NCBI RefSeq assembly: GCF_042679305.1
Contig: NZ_JBHTMP010000028.1
Location: 1-64,000, forward strand
Length of the DNA: 64,000 nt
Direction: 5' to 3'
From: Micromonospora_H sonneratiae
Lineage (GTDB): Bacteria > Actinomycetota > Actinomycetes > Mycobacteriales > Micromonosporaceae
Under the pieces are notes generated by a model, which saw only the letters and a program-made list of their open reading frames with translations, had not been told where the DNA came from and searched no databases. Shown here piece after piece: positions 14,387 to 22,371 of the stretch (positions are counted from its first letter, which is position 1; each line of letters opens with the position of its first letter). The position numbers and the translations under genes were made by a program.

Positions 14387-15634
14387 TCAGGGAGTGGTGA
14401 GGGCCTCGGTCGGGGAGAGGCGGGCGGCACGGACCGCCGGGTAGAGACCCGCGAGTCCACCGATCACCAGGGTCGCCCCCAGGCCGCCGAGGATCGCCCA
14501 GAGCGGGACGACCGTGGGCCAGGACTGGTACAGCGAATAGCCGGCGGTCACCCCGGTACCGAGCAACCCGCCGCCAGCCCCGCCGAACCCGGACAGCAGC
14601 AACGATTCGGCGAGGAACTGGGTGCGGACCTGCCCACGGGTGGCCCCGAGCGAGCGGCGCAGCCCGATCTCCGCGCGACGTTCGAGCACCGAGATCACCA
14701 TGGTGTTCGCCACCCCGACCCCACCCACCAGCAACGCCACCGCCCCCAGGCCGAGGAGCAGCCCGGTGAACGCCTCGTCGGTGGCCTGCTGGGCGACCAG
14801 CGCGTCGGACGGCCGGGACACCTTCACCTCGTTGGGCCTGGCCGGATTGGCGGTCGCCCCCAGCACCTCCCGTACCGCCTGCACGGCGGACTCCGCGCAA
14901 CGGGTGTAGACCGTGGTCGGGTACCCGTCGAAGCCCAGGTACGAGTGCGCCGCCTCCCACCCGACCAGCGCGGACGAATCCAGCTCCGGAGCCAGGGGCA
15001 CCGCGTCCAGGATGCCGATCACGGTGAACCACCGTCCGCCGAGATGAACCTGGACGTCCGTACCGGCCGCCGCCAGGCCGAGCCGCCGCGCGGCGGTCGA
15101 GCCCAGCACCACGGCCGGATAGCGGGCGGTGGCCTCGTTGAGCCAGGTGCCGCTGGCCACGGTGCCCCCGACCGTGTCGAGCAGGTCCAGGTTCGCCGCG
15201 CGGGTGGCGATGCCATTGGTTTCGACCGACGGAATCCGGTCGGAACGGTAGACGGTCGCGTCGGGGACCTGCCCGATCGCCGCGACCTGTTCGACCGGTC
15301 CGATCCGCGCGATCATCGCCACCGACTCCGCCGGCAGCTGGGCGTCGTCGCCGAAGAGCGTGCTGCCGGGTGCGACGGTGAGCAGGTTCGTGCCGAGGGC
15401 GGCGAGTTTCCGGTCCAGCTCGGCCTGGGACGACGAGGAGATACCGACCACGGAGATCATCGCGGCGATGCCGATGGCGATGCCGACCGCAGACAGGAAG
15501 GCCCGCAACGGCCGGGTCCGCAGCCCCACCCCGCCGACCGCGAGGATGTCCCGTGGTCGCATCCGGGCCGGCACCAGTCGGGTCGGCGGGTGCGTGCCTC
15601 GTGACGTCACCGGCGAAGCGACAGACCGGGACAT
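14387..15634 (-). CDS. ABC transporter permease, MacB/FtsX type
   Basis: Membrane component of an export system, 415 residues. A first helix LRAFLSAVGIAIGIAAMISVVG is followed by an extracellular MacB-like domain, then three C-terminal helices in the FtsX arrangement: GLLLGLGAVALLVGGVGVAN, SLLLSGFGGAGGGLLG and ILGGLGATLVIGGLAGLYPA, with the conserved RRAEIGLRRSLGATRGQV loop between. The C-terminal AARLSPTEAL is typical. ATG 15634 shares one base with the ATPase stop (TGATG), so translation is coupled. Last gene of the operon that starts at 17998. Confidence 0.92.
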   Translation of the reverse strand: MSRSVASPVTSRGTHPPTRLVPARMRPRDILAVGGVGLRTRPLRAFLSAVGIAIGIAAMISVVGISSSSQAELDRKLAALGTNLLTVAPGSTLFGDDAQLPAESVAMIARIGPVEQVAAIGQVPDATVYRSDRIPSVETNGIATRAANLDLLDTVGGTVASGTWLNEATARYPAVVLGSTAARRLGLAAAGTDVQVHLGGRWFTVIGILDAVPLAPELDSSALVGWEAAHSYLGFDGYPTTVYTRCAESAVQAVREVLGATANPARPNEVKVSRPSDALVAQQATDEAFTGLLLGLGAVALLVGGVGVANTMVISVLERRAEIGLRRSLGATRGQVRTQFLAESLLLSGFGGAGGGLLGTGVTAGYSLYQSWPTVVPLWAILGGLGATLVIGGLAGLYPAVRAARLSPTEALTTP

Positions 15635-16350
15635 CAGGCCACCCCGCCAGACGTACGGTCCCGGACTGCGCCGCCGCCGACGTCTCCGACGACCAACCCG
15701 TCACGCATCCGTACCTGACGGGGCAGGCTGACCGCGATCTCCCGATCGTGGGTGATCACGATGACCGTCGTGCCGGCCGCATGCAGATCGTGCAGCAGCG
15801 CCAGCACCTCCGCCCCGGAAGTGGAGTCGAGGTTGCCGGTCGGTTCGTCGGCCAGCAGCAACGCCGGTTCACCCACCACCGCCCGGGCGACGGCCACCCG
15901 CTGCCGCTCGCCACCGGACAGTTCGTGCGGTCGGTGGTCGAGCCGGTGGCCCAGGCCGACCCGAACCAGCGCCAGCTCCGCACGCCGCCGCCGATCGGAC
16001 CGCGGTACGCCCGAATAGAGCAGCCCGTCGGCGACGTTGTGGACCACGGTGGCGCCCGGCGCGAGGTGGAACTGCTGGAAGACGAAACCGATCCGGGTCG
16101 CCCGCAACGCCGACAGTTCCCGGTCGGAGAGCGTCGCCACGTCGTACCCGTCGATGCGTACCTGGCCGGTCGATGGCCGGTCGAGCGTGCCGATCATGTG
16201 CAGCATGGTGGACTTGCCCGATCCGGACGGCCCGACGATCGCCACCAACTCCCCGGAGTCGATGGTCAGCGACACGCCGCCGAGCGCAGAGACCCCACCG
16301 GCGTACACCTTGGCCACGTCGATCAGTTCGACGACCGGACGGCCGCTCAT
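15634..16350 (-). CDS. ABC transporter ATP-binding protein, LolD/MacB type
   Basis: ATPase of the same exporter, 238 residues, cytoplasmic face. Walker A is GPSGSGKST, the Q loop is VFQQFHL, the signature LSGGERQR, Walker B LLLADEPTGNLDS and the switch histidine lies in VIVITHD. TGNLDS is diagnostic for the LolD/MacB group. Start ATG 16350 overlaps the adaptor stop by four bases (ATGA) and its stop overlaps the permease start. The group works with a periplasmic-type adaptor, here the product of 16347-17450. Confidence 0.95.
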   Translation of the reverse strand: MSGRPVVELIDVAKVYAGGVSALGGVSLTIDSGELVAIVGPSGSGKSTMLHMIGTLDRPSTGQVRIDGYDVATLSDRELSALRATRIGFVFQQFHLAPGATVVHNVADGLLYSGVPRSDRRRRAELALVRVGLGHRLDHRPHELSGGERQRVAVARAVVGEPALLLADEPTGNLDSTSGAEVLALLHDLHAAGTTVIVITHDREIAVSLPRQVRMRDGLVVGDVGGGAVRDRTSGGVA

Positions 16351-17450
16351 CCGGGCACCCCCACGGTCAGCCCCTCGGTGATCCCGTCACCGGAGATCTC
16401 CACCCGGCCGGAGGCGAACAGTCCGGTCCGCACCGTCACGATCCGGGTGCTGACCCCTTCCACCACCTGTACGCCGTACCCGCCCTCGGCCAGGGCCAGC
16501 AGCGCCGCCACCGGCACGGTCAGTACGTCCGCCCGCTCGGACGCGGTGAACGAGACGTCGACCGTGCCCCGGTCGAACTCGGCGAACGCCGTGGGGTCGG
16601 CGACGGCGACGTTGACCTCGATCTTCGTTTCCGCCTCGGCCTGACCGTTGGCGCCGGCCGGGGTCTTGATCACAGTCTCCGCGTCGGCGACCGTGCCGTC
16701 GGCCCGGCCGCCGTCCGGCAGGACGACCGACACCTTCGCACCGGGCCGGGCCAGCCGCTGGTCGGCCACGTTCAGCTCGACCGTCACCAGCCGGCTCGTC
16801 CCGGTGTGGTCCAGCACCGCCCGGCCGGGTCGTACCTCGTCACCGACTGCCAACTGGTGGCTGTCGACGCGTACCTCCCCGGCGGCGTAGACGATCCGGC
16901 CCGGCTCGACCCGTCCGGTCTCGTCGACGCCGATGTCGTCCTGCCACTTCCGTACGGCGCTGGCGGTGCTGGCGGTGTACTCGTCGTCCACCGTGAACCC
17001 CGAGTAGCCCAATGCCCGCAGATTCTGCTCGAACTGCCGGACGTCGGCACCCCGCACGCCCGCCGTCAACATCCGGTACGCCGGCAGCGTGCCGTAGAGC
17101 AGCACCACCCGGTCGTCGTCCACCGAGTAGAGCGGCTTCCCCCGCTTGATGGTGGCCCCGGTGGCGGCCAGCCAGGTGACCGTTCCGCTCACCCTGGCGG
17201 CGGTGGTACGCGTCGGGCCGTACCCCAGCTTGCCGGCAACGGTCTGTGCGTCGATCAGGGTCTGCCGGGTGACCTTCGCGGTCGCCTCCGGCAGGCGACC
17301 GGCTCCTGCCGTACCCCGATCGCGGTCGCCGAATCCGAGAGTGGCCGCGACAGCGGCACCGACGACCAGCACCACGGCGATCGTCACTGCTCCGGCCCGC
17401 GCGAAGCGGCGCCGCCGCAGCGGCGTCGAACCGGCCTCACCAGGCGTCAC
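16347..17450 (-). CDS. efflux adaptor (HlyD-like) with peptidoglycan-binding domain
   Basis: Extracytoplasmic adaptor of the exporter, 367 residues. GTG 17450 overlaps the upstream stop by GTGA; the open frame further upstream is not used. One signal-anchor helix (VTIAVVLVVGAAVAATLGFG, about residues 15-35) is followed by a barrel-sandwich part (VSGTVTWLAATGATIKRGKP). A peptidoglycan_binding_1 motif GADVRQFEQNLRALGYSGF with DEYTASTASAVRKWQ comes next. A beta-barrel end (VPVAALLALAEGGYGVQVV) closes it. Adaptors of this build link MacB-like permeases to the wall in Gram-positive bacteria. Confidence 0.9.
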   Translation of the reverse strand: MTPGEAGSTPLRRRRFARAGAVTIAVVLVVGAAVAATLGFGDRDRGTAGAGRLPEATAKVTRQTLIDAQTVAGKLGYGPTRTTAARVSGTVTWLAATGATIKRGKPLYSVDDDRVVLLYGTLPAYRMLTAGVRGADVRQFEQNLRALGYSGFTVDDEYTASTASAVRKWQDDIGVDETGRVEPGRIVYAAGEVRVDSHQLAVGDEVRPGRAVLDHTGTSRLVTVELNVADQRLARPGAKVSVVLPDGGRADGTVADAETVIKTPAGANGQAEAETKIEVNVAVADPTAFAEFDRGTVDVSFTASERADVLTVPVAALLALAEGGYGVQVVEGVSTRIVTVRTGLFASGRVEISGDGITEGLTVGVPG

Positions 17451-17998
17451 TTGCCGCCCCCAGCCAGCTTCGGCAGGTACTGCTGGCACTTCTGCATCGC
17501 GGCCTTCAGGGTCGGATCGTTGAGGTCCTTGCTGCCGAACACGCCGGGATCGATCTTCAGCGACCCGTCCGGGGCCGGGTCGGGGAAGTCCGGAATTCCG
17601 TTCTCCCGCAGGCACTGGGCGAGTCTGCGCATGTTCTCCGCCTGCTCGGGGTCGAGCTTGCCCACCTGGCCACCGTTGGGCAGAAAGCTGCGGCATGCGT
17701 CCACCGCCGCCTTCACCTTCACCGCGTCGTTGCCACCGCCGACCCGGATCGTGCCGTTCTGGCCGCCCGGCACCGGGTCAGGCACGTCGATGCCGTTCTC
17801 CCGCATGCACCGGGCGAACCGCAACTGCTGGTCGGCCTCGCTCAACGCGGGCCCGTCGACCGAGGCGGACGGCTTCGCGCCGGCCGTACCGCCAGCGGTC
17901 GCCACCTGCTCCCCCGCTCCGGGCCGGCTACAGCCGGCCACCGCCAGAACGATCATCATGGGTACGGCCGTCATCCCGATCATCAGTGATCGGCGCAT
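17447..17998 (-). CDS. lipoprotein with duplicated C-M/L-RENG motif, first gene of exporter operon
   Basis: 183 residues. ATG 17998 follows GGAGGGAG and gives a lipoprotein signal ending in VLAVAGC. The mature protein contains two related segments, RFARCMRENGIDVPDPVPGG near 70 and RLAQCLRENGIPDFPDPAP near 130, each followed by a second Cys (DACRSFLP, QKCQQYLP). So there are two Cys-x-Arg-Glu-Asn-Gly modules with paired cysteines, possibly disulfide bonded or metal binding. Proteins of this type recur beside MacB-like exporters and two-component systems in actinomycetes, but their role is not known. It overlaps the adaptor gene by four bases, so it is very probably part of the same machine. 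Confidence 0.82.
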   Translation of the reverse strand: MRRSLMIGMTAVPMMIVLAVAGCSRPGAGEQVATAGGTAGAKPSASVDGPALSEADQQLRFARCMRENGIDVPDPVPGGQNGTIRVGGGNDAVKVKAAVDACRSFLPNGGQVGKLDPEQAENMRRLAQCLRENGIPDFPDPAPDGSLKIDPGVFGSKDLNDPTLKAAMQKCQQYLPKLAGGGK

Positions 17999-18076
17999 CT
18001 GACTCACTCCCTCCACGGGGCGGAACGGACCATCCGGCCGCCCCCTCCAGTCGACTCGGAGAGCGGTATCCGGGGC

Positions 18077-18105
18077 ATAACCGTTGGCGTTAACGGCGGC
18101 GTTAT
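18077..18105. promoter_or_regulatory. candidate response-regulator site between exporter operon and TCS
   Basis: The 130-bp divergent region holds GGCGTTA twice (18086-18092 and 18098-18104, 12 bp apart). It also holds an interrupted inverted repeat CCGTT...TAACGG overlapping them. OmpR-type regulators bind closely spaced direct repeats, so this is the best candidate site for the adjacent regulator. Confidence 0.35.
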
Positions 18106-18129
18106 CCCCATCCGGGTCACCATGGACCG

Positions 18130-18786
18130 GTGAGAGTTCTGGTGGTGGAGGACGAGACCCTCCTCGCGGATGCGATCGGCGAATGGTTGCGGCGGGAGGC
18201 GTTCGCGGTCGACCTGGCGTACGACGGTGCTGCCGCGCTGGACCGGCTGGGTGTCAACGAGTACGACGTCGTCGTACTCGACCGGGATCTCCCGGTGGTG
18301 CACGGTGACGAGGTCTGTCGGTCGATCATGGACGGCGGTGGGATGACCCGGGTGCTCATGCTGACCGCCGCGTCAGCCGTACGGGAGAGGGTGGCCGGAC
18401 TGGCCCTGGGCGCGGACGACTACCTGGTCAAGCCGTTCGCTCTGGTCGAACTCTCCGCCCGGGTGCACGCCCTGGGCCGTCGCGCCCGGCCAGCCGCTCC
18501 ACCCAAACTGACCCGGGCCGGAATCGTGGTCGACCCGAGCCGCCGCGAGGTCTACCGGGACGGCCAGTTCGTGGCACTGTCCCGTAAGGAGTTCGCGGTG
18601 CTGGCCGAGCTGATGCGCGCCGACGGTGCGGTGGTTTCCGCCGAGGAGTTGTTGGAACGCGCCTGGGACGAGCACATCGACCCGTTCACCAACGTGGTAC
18701 GGGTGACCGTGATGAAGCTGCGCCGCAAACTCGGCGACCCACAGGTGGTCGAAACGGTGCCGGGAGTGGGGTACCACATCCCATGA
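18130..18786 (+). CDS. OmpR/PhoB-family response regulator
   Basis: Two-component response regulator, 218 residues. The receiver domain opens MRVLVVEDETLLADAIGEWL, the phosphoacceptor is the first Asp of VVVLDRDLP, and LMLTA with YLVKPF gives the switch Thr and Lys. From about 125 a winged helix follows (LSRKEFAVLAELMRADGAVV, FTNVVRVTVMKLRRKLG, ending VPGVGYHIP). GTG 18130 places the receiver at residue 1. It lies divergent from the exporter operon and directly upstream of the sensor kinase, so control of the exporter is likely. Confidence 0.93.
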   Translation: MRVLVVEDETLLADAIGEWLRREAFAVDLAYDGAAALDRLGVNEYDVVVLDRDLPVVHGDEVCRSIMDGGGMTRVLMLTAASAVRERVAGLALGADDYLVKPFALVELSARVHALGRRARPAAPPKLTRAGIVVDPSRREVYRDGQFVALSRKEFAVLAELMRADGAVVSAEELLERAWDEHIDPFTNVVRVTVMKLRRKLGDPQVVETVPGVGYHIP

Positions 18787-18852
18787 AAGCGACTCACCAT
18801 TCGTGCCCGACTCACCCTCGTCCACGGTGGCCTGTTCCTGCTCGCCGGGATC

Positions 18853-19983
18853 GTGCTGCTGGCGGTCACCTATGTGCTCGTCGAACAGCGTTTGCCCGGT
18901 GCGGTCACGCTCAGCGTGAGCGACATGAAGAAGTTCACCAGCGCGATGCCGCAGTCCGACCTCTCCCAGGTGAACGCTGCCGAACTGCGCCGCTTCCTGG
19001 AACGGCTACAGACCGACGTCCGGCAGAACACGCTGGACTCCCTGCTGACCCAGGGCGGTATCGCGTTGATGATCGTATCGGCCGCCGCTATCGCCTTCGG
19101 CTGGCTCATCGCCGGCCGGGCGTTGCAGCCACTGCACCAGATCACCGAGACGGCTCACCGGATCGCCGGGGCGGACACCGCAGGCCGGGGACTGCACGAG
19201 CGGATCGCGCTGGCCGGGCCCCGCGACGAGGTACGGAAGCTGGCCGACACCTTCGACCTGATGCTGGAACGGTTGGACCGGTCGTTCGACGGTCAACGAC
19301 GCTTCGTCGCCAACGCCTCGCACGAGTTGCGTACGCCGCTGGCGATCAACCGTTCACTCATCGAGTTGGCCATCACCCGGCCGGGCGCTCCGAGTGAGGT
19401 CAGGCAGCTCGGCGAGGCGCTGCTGACGGTCAACGAACGCCATGAGCGGCTCATCGACGGTCTGCTTACCCTCGCCGACTCGGAGACCGAACTCGCCGAG
19501 CGGGTCGCCATCGATCTTGCCGAGGTGGTCGGGTACGTCATGGATCAGGCAACTGGTGATCTGGCCGTTCGCGCCACCCGAGGCCTGACGGTCGACCGCG
19601 ACCTGGCTCCCGCAGCCGTCGTGGGCGACCCGATCCTGCTGGAACGGCTCGTCCACAACCTGCTGGAGAATGCCGTCCGACACAACACGCCGGGCACCGG
19701 GTGGGTGTCGGCGCGTACCGGGGTGGTCGACGGGCGGGCAACCCTGGTGGTGGCCAACACCGGGCCGGTAGTGCCCGGGTACGACGTGGAGACGATCTTC
19801 CTGCCGTTCCGCCGGCTACGCAACGAACGGCTCAGCGACGGCCAGGGGGTCGGCGGGCGCGGCTTCGGCCTGGGCCTGTCGATCGTGCGGGCGGTGGCCA
19901 GGGCGCATGGCGGCTCGGTCGAGGCCCGTCCACGTGACGGCGGTGGGCTGACCGTCACCGTATCGCTTCCTGCCGGCTCGTAA
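18853..19983 (+). CDS. sensor histidine kinase with damaged start
   Basis: Partner of the regulator at 18130. From GTG 18853 it has 376 residues: a membrane helix around IALMIVSAAAIAFGWLIAG, HAMP (LHQITETAHRIAGAD), the H box VANASHELRTPLA near 156, N box NLLENAVRHN, and G boxes ending GFGLGLSIVR. The true N-terminus should be MKRLTIRARLTLVHGG with the first membrane helix. That is encoded right after the regulator stop, but the overlapping ATG at 18783 is one base out of frame because AAA stands where AA is expected (18786-18788). GTG 18853 begins inside the first helix. Either the base is a sequencing error or the gene is damaged. Confidence 0.88.
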   Translation: MLLAVTYVLVEQRLPGAVTLSVSDMKKFTSAMPQSDLSQVNAAELRRFLERLQTDVRQNTLDSLLTQGGIALMIVSAAAIAFGWLIAGRALQPLHQITETAHRIAGADTAGRGLHERIALAGPRDEVRKLADTFDLMLERLDRSFDGQRRFVANASHELRTPLAINRSLIELAITRPGAPSEVRQLGEALLTVNERHERLIDGLLTLADSETELAERVAIDLAEVVGYVMDQATGDLAVRATRGLTVDRDLAPAAVVGDPILLERLVHNLLENAVRHNTPGTGWVSARTGVVDGRATLVVANTGPVVPGYDVETIFLPFRRLRNERLSDGQGVGGRGFGLGLSIVRAVARAHGGSVEARPRDGGGLTVTVSLPAGS

Positions 19984-19999
19984 CCGCCAGTCCAGCGGG

Positions 20000-20097
20000 T
20001 CGACCGACGATCAGCGGGGTCAGCGACAATCAGCGGGGCAGCGAAGGTCGCCGGGTCGCCGGTTCGCCGGTTCGCCGGTTCGACCGACGATCAGCGG
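20000..20097. repeat. short repeats around the tadA stop
   Basis: An 18-base sequence TCGACCGACGATCAGCGG occurs at 20000-20017 and again at 20080-20097, where it contains the tadA stop. Between are further copies of ATCAGCGG and three consecutive CGCCGGTT octamers. The 107 bp between the kinase and tadA are made up mostly of these repeats. Confidence 0.7.
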
Positions 20098-20699
20098 AAG
20101 AACGCGCGGAGCAGGGCTGCGCACTCGGGCTCCAGGACGCCGCCGTAGACCTCGGGACGGTGGTTGAGCCGCCGGTCGCGTACGACGTCCCAGAGCGAGC
20201 CGACCGCCCCGGTCTTCGGTTCCCAGGCCCCGAACACCAGCGTGGAAATTCGCGAGAGCACCAGCGCCCCGGCGCACATCGTGCACGGTTCGAGGGTCAC
20301 GACCAGCGTGCAGCCGTCCAGTCGCCAGGCCCCCAGGCTCGCCGCAGCTCGACGCAGCGCCAGGATCTCCGCGTGCGCGGTCGGATCTCCGGTGAGTTCG
20401 CGCTCGTTGCGCCCTACCGCAAGCTCCGCACCGTCCGGGCCATAGACGACCGCGCCGACCGGCACGTCCGCAGTGGTATCGACCGGGATACCCCTGGCCG
20501 TACCGACCGGGGCAACCTCGGCCGGCGGGGCTCCGGCCGAGGTGATCGACACAGCGTCAGCCACGCCGGGTACGCCGCTACCGGTCCCGTCGGCTGCCGC
20601 AACTTCCAGCGCGCGACGCATCCACCTCTCGTGGCGTAGACGTCGGCCAACCCACCCGGCATCACTCGGACCAAACCCGGAACCAGCCGCTTCGGTCAC
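20091..20699 (-). CDS. tadA: tRNA adenosine(34) deaminase with long internal insertion
   Basis: Deaminates wobble adenosine 34 to inosine in tRNA-Arg(ACG). Zinc-site motifs are clear: PTAHAEILALRRAA supplies the His and the catalytic Glu, and TLEPCTMCAGALVLSRI the PCxxC. GTG 20699 overlaps the upstream stop by GTGA, indicating coupling; ATG 20621 (MRRALEVAA) is the alternative and the usual family start. Between helix 1 (ALEVAAADG) and the first strand (VPVGAVVYGPDG) there are about 47 extra residues of Ala, Pro, Gly and Val that typical TadA lacks, probably a loop. 202 residues against about 160 normally. Confidence 0.9.
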   Translation of the reverse strand: MTEAAGSGFGPSDAGWVGRRLRHERWMRRALEVAAADGTGSGVPGVADAVSITSAGAPPAEVAPVGTARGIPVDTTADVPVGAVVYGPDGAELAVGRNERELTGDPTAHAEILALRRAAASLGAWRLDGCTLVVTLEPCTMCAGALVLSRISTLVFGAWEPKTGAVGSLWDVVRDRRLNHRPEVYGGVLEPECAALLRAFFR

Positions 20700-21256
20700 G
20701 CCTCGCGCAGTTCCTCGACCTCGTCGCCGCAGCCGATGATCTGGCACACCTCGGCTGTCACGTCGGCCGGCATCATGCCCTCGTGGGCGCAGAGCGCCAA
20801 CAGCCGCTGAGGCGAGATCCCGAAATCGGTCAGCAGGTCGGCATCACCGATCGGGTCTGCGTCCGGGTCGGCCGCCGGCTCCTCGTCCTCCTCGTCGTCG
20901 TCATCCGACTCGTCGGAATCATCGGAGTCTTCGGACGACGAACTGGATGAGCCGGACGCCCCGTCGGCATCCAGAACCGAAGGCTGAAGATCACCGACCA
21001 GCAGTGCGCCGAGTCGGGACTCGTCGGCAAACGCCGAGTCACAGCTGAAGACGCGCAGGTTCTCGCCCTCGTCCAGGCGCAGGATCGTCAGATAGATGTC
21101 GTCGGCCTCGACGAAGAGGAGTGAGACGTCGGCGTCCGGGTCGACGTCACGCATCCGCTCGGCCACGTCGTCCAGGTCGACGGCCCCGCCCAGGTCGAGC
21201 TCGGCAGCCGTCCAGCCGTCCGCACCGCGTACCGCGGCCCCAGCGAAGTAGGACAC
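20696..21256 (-). CDS. tRNA adenosine deaminase-associated protein
   Basis: Small actinobacterial protein found next to TadA; role unknown. GTG 21256 follows a run of six G and gives VSYFAGAAVRGADGWTAAEL, the family opening. The N-terminal half is an alpha/beta unit (DVSLLFVEADDIYLTILRLD). A very acidic stretch follows, about 25 residues of Ser, Asp and Glu near 105-135. A helical end (LLTDFGISPQRLLALCAHEG, VTAEVCQIIGC) completes it. 186 residues. Its stop overlaps the tadA start, so the two are made together, which supports a partner role. Confidence 0.85.
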   Translation of the reverse strand: MSYFAGAAVRGADGWTAAELDLGGAVDLDDVAERMRDVDPDADVSLLFVEADDIYLTILRLDEGENLRVFSCDSAFADESRLGALLVGDLQPSVLDADGASGSSSSSSEDSDDSDESDDDDEEDEEPAADPDADPIGDADLLTDFGISPQRLLALCAHEGMMPADVTAEVCQIIGCGDEVEELREA

Positions 21257-21485
21257 GGTCCCCCCAATTACCCTGCGGCACACCACCGCTGACTTGTTTA
21301 TTACGCGTGACGGTAACCGGTCGTGTCGGGGACTGGTCGGTCAACTCCCCGAAGGAGCCTGAGGGAATCGAAGAATCGCCGCTGACCAGGTCAAATGCCA
21401 AACAGGCATGATTACGCTCTGTGTCGCAGGCATCGCCGGACCGCTGCTGCCCGGAACACCCGGTGTCCGGGCGGCTGCCCGGAAG

Positions 21486-21653
21486 TTACCCGGCCAGGCG
21501 ACGCCGGGAGTCGATCAGCTCGCGCAGTCGGTCAGCGCGGTGTCGCAGCGGACGCTCACGCTCCCGTAGCGCCTTGGCTCCGGCCAACTCGGCTAGGAGC
21601 TGTAACCGACGGCGGCTGCGTTCGGCGTCGGGCCGCTGCTCTATCCAGGCCAT
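21486..21653 (-). CDS. small arginine-rich protein, 55 aa
   Basis: Not a recognised family. ATG 21653 opens MAWIEQRPDAERSRRRLQLL, and the remaining residues form an Arg- and Leu-rich amphipathic helix (RERERPLRHRADRLRELIDS) ending RRRLAG. Third positions are mostly G or C, which supports coding, but I see no good ribosome site. It lies in an otherwise gene-poor 530 bp between 21257 and 21786. The rest of that stretch (21257-21485) holds an AT-rich patch around 21290-21305, a likely promoter for the gene at 21256, and nothing else I can name. Confidence 0.45.
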   Translation of the reverse strand: MAWIEQRPDAERSRRRLQLLAELAGAKALRERERPLRHRADRLRELIDSRRRLAG

Positions 21654-21786
21654 GAACCCGAGGGTGCCGAGTCACGGAGAGTTCGTCAAGCCTCAGGGCG
21701 GTACGACATCGGCCCGGCTTGCACCATCCGGTCGTACCGACCGGACGAGAGGGCACCGACAGGGCAAGAGCGGACAAAGTCGCAGG

Positions 21787-22218
21787 TCACCACAGTGGCC
21801 AGTTTCCGCTGGCCGACCAGCCGACCGCGACCGCCACGGTGGCGATGCTCCAGCCTGCCGAGGTGACCATCGCGATCCCCGCAGCAACGCCCCGGTCGCC
21901 CCACCGGACCAACGCCAACGAGACGAGCCAGGCCACGACACCGGCGAACAGGGTCCACCGTGCGTAACTGCCGAGGTCGGTGCCGAGCAACCCGAAGAAC
22001 AGCAGCCAGGCCGCCGTCGCCCCGGCGCCGGACGCCAGGGCACCACCGCGTACGGGATGCGGTTCCCGATATTGCGGACGCTGCGGACCGGCCGGGAACA
22101 CGGCATACGGAAGTGCGCCCGGCCGGGACGGGAAGAGCCCGGACGGAACGCGTCCCCCGGGCCAGTTCGGCCGGATCTGCATGTCCGGTCGCGGCTGGAA
22201 CGCCGGCTGCTGCGCCAT
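21787..22218 (-). CDS. small integral membrane protein
   Basis: 143 residues. ATG 22218 follows GAAGGAG and gives MAQQPAFQPRPDMQIRPNWP. A Pro/Arg-rich cytoplasmic part of about 55 residues is followed by four likely membrane helices (GATAAWLLFFGLLG, WTLFAGVVAWLVSLALV, GVAAGIAMVTSAGWSIATVA and the end). Unknown function. The frame stays open upstream through the 21-bp repeats at 22285, so a longer form is possible but lacks a ribosome site. Confidence 0.72.
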   Translation of the reverse strand: MAQQPAFQPRPDMQIRPNWPGGRVPSGLFPSRPGALPYAVFPAGPQRPQYREPHPVRGGALASGAGATAAWLLFFGLLGTDLGSYARWTLFAGVVAWLVSLALVRWGDRGVAAGIAMVTSAGWSIATVAVAVGWSASGNWPLW

Positions 22219-22284
22219 CGCCCGTCGCTCCTTCACTGGCGGGTACACCCTTCGTCGCAGCGTACCCGCCACCGCATCGGGTGC

Positions 22285-22368
22285 CCGCCATTCACCGTCC
22301 GGCACCCGATACTCGCCGGCTGGCACCCGATCTTCGCCGTCCGGTATCCGATTTTCGCCGGCCGGCAC
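22285..22368. repeat. four 21-bp tandem repeats upstream of the membrane-protein gene
   Basis: Units start at 22285, 22306, 22327 and 22348, each beginning CCG(A/C) and ending near CCGG-(C/T)A-(C/T); a fifth is only partly kept at 22369. They lie between the start at 22218 and the stop at 22372. The period equals two turns of DNA and seven codons. Confidence 0.75.
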
Positions 22369-22371
22369 CCG

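Noticed and set aside
16173..18002. 609-codon open frame on the plus strand
   Set aside because: Antisense to the exporter operon, whose genes have clear motifs and overlapping starts; the plus frame is composed of Arg, Gly and Pro as expected for the shadow of GC-rich genes.
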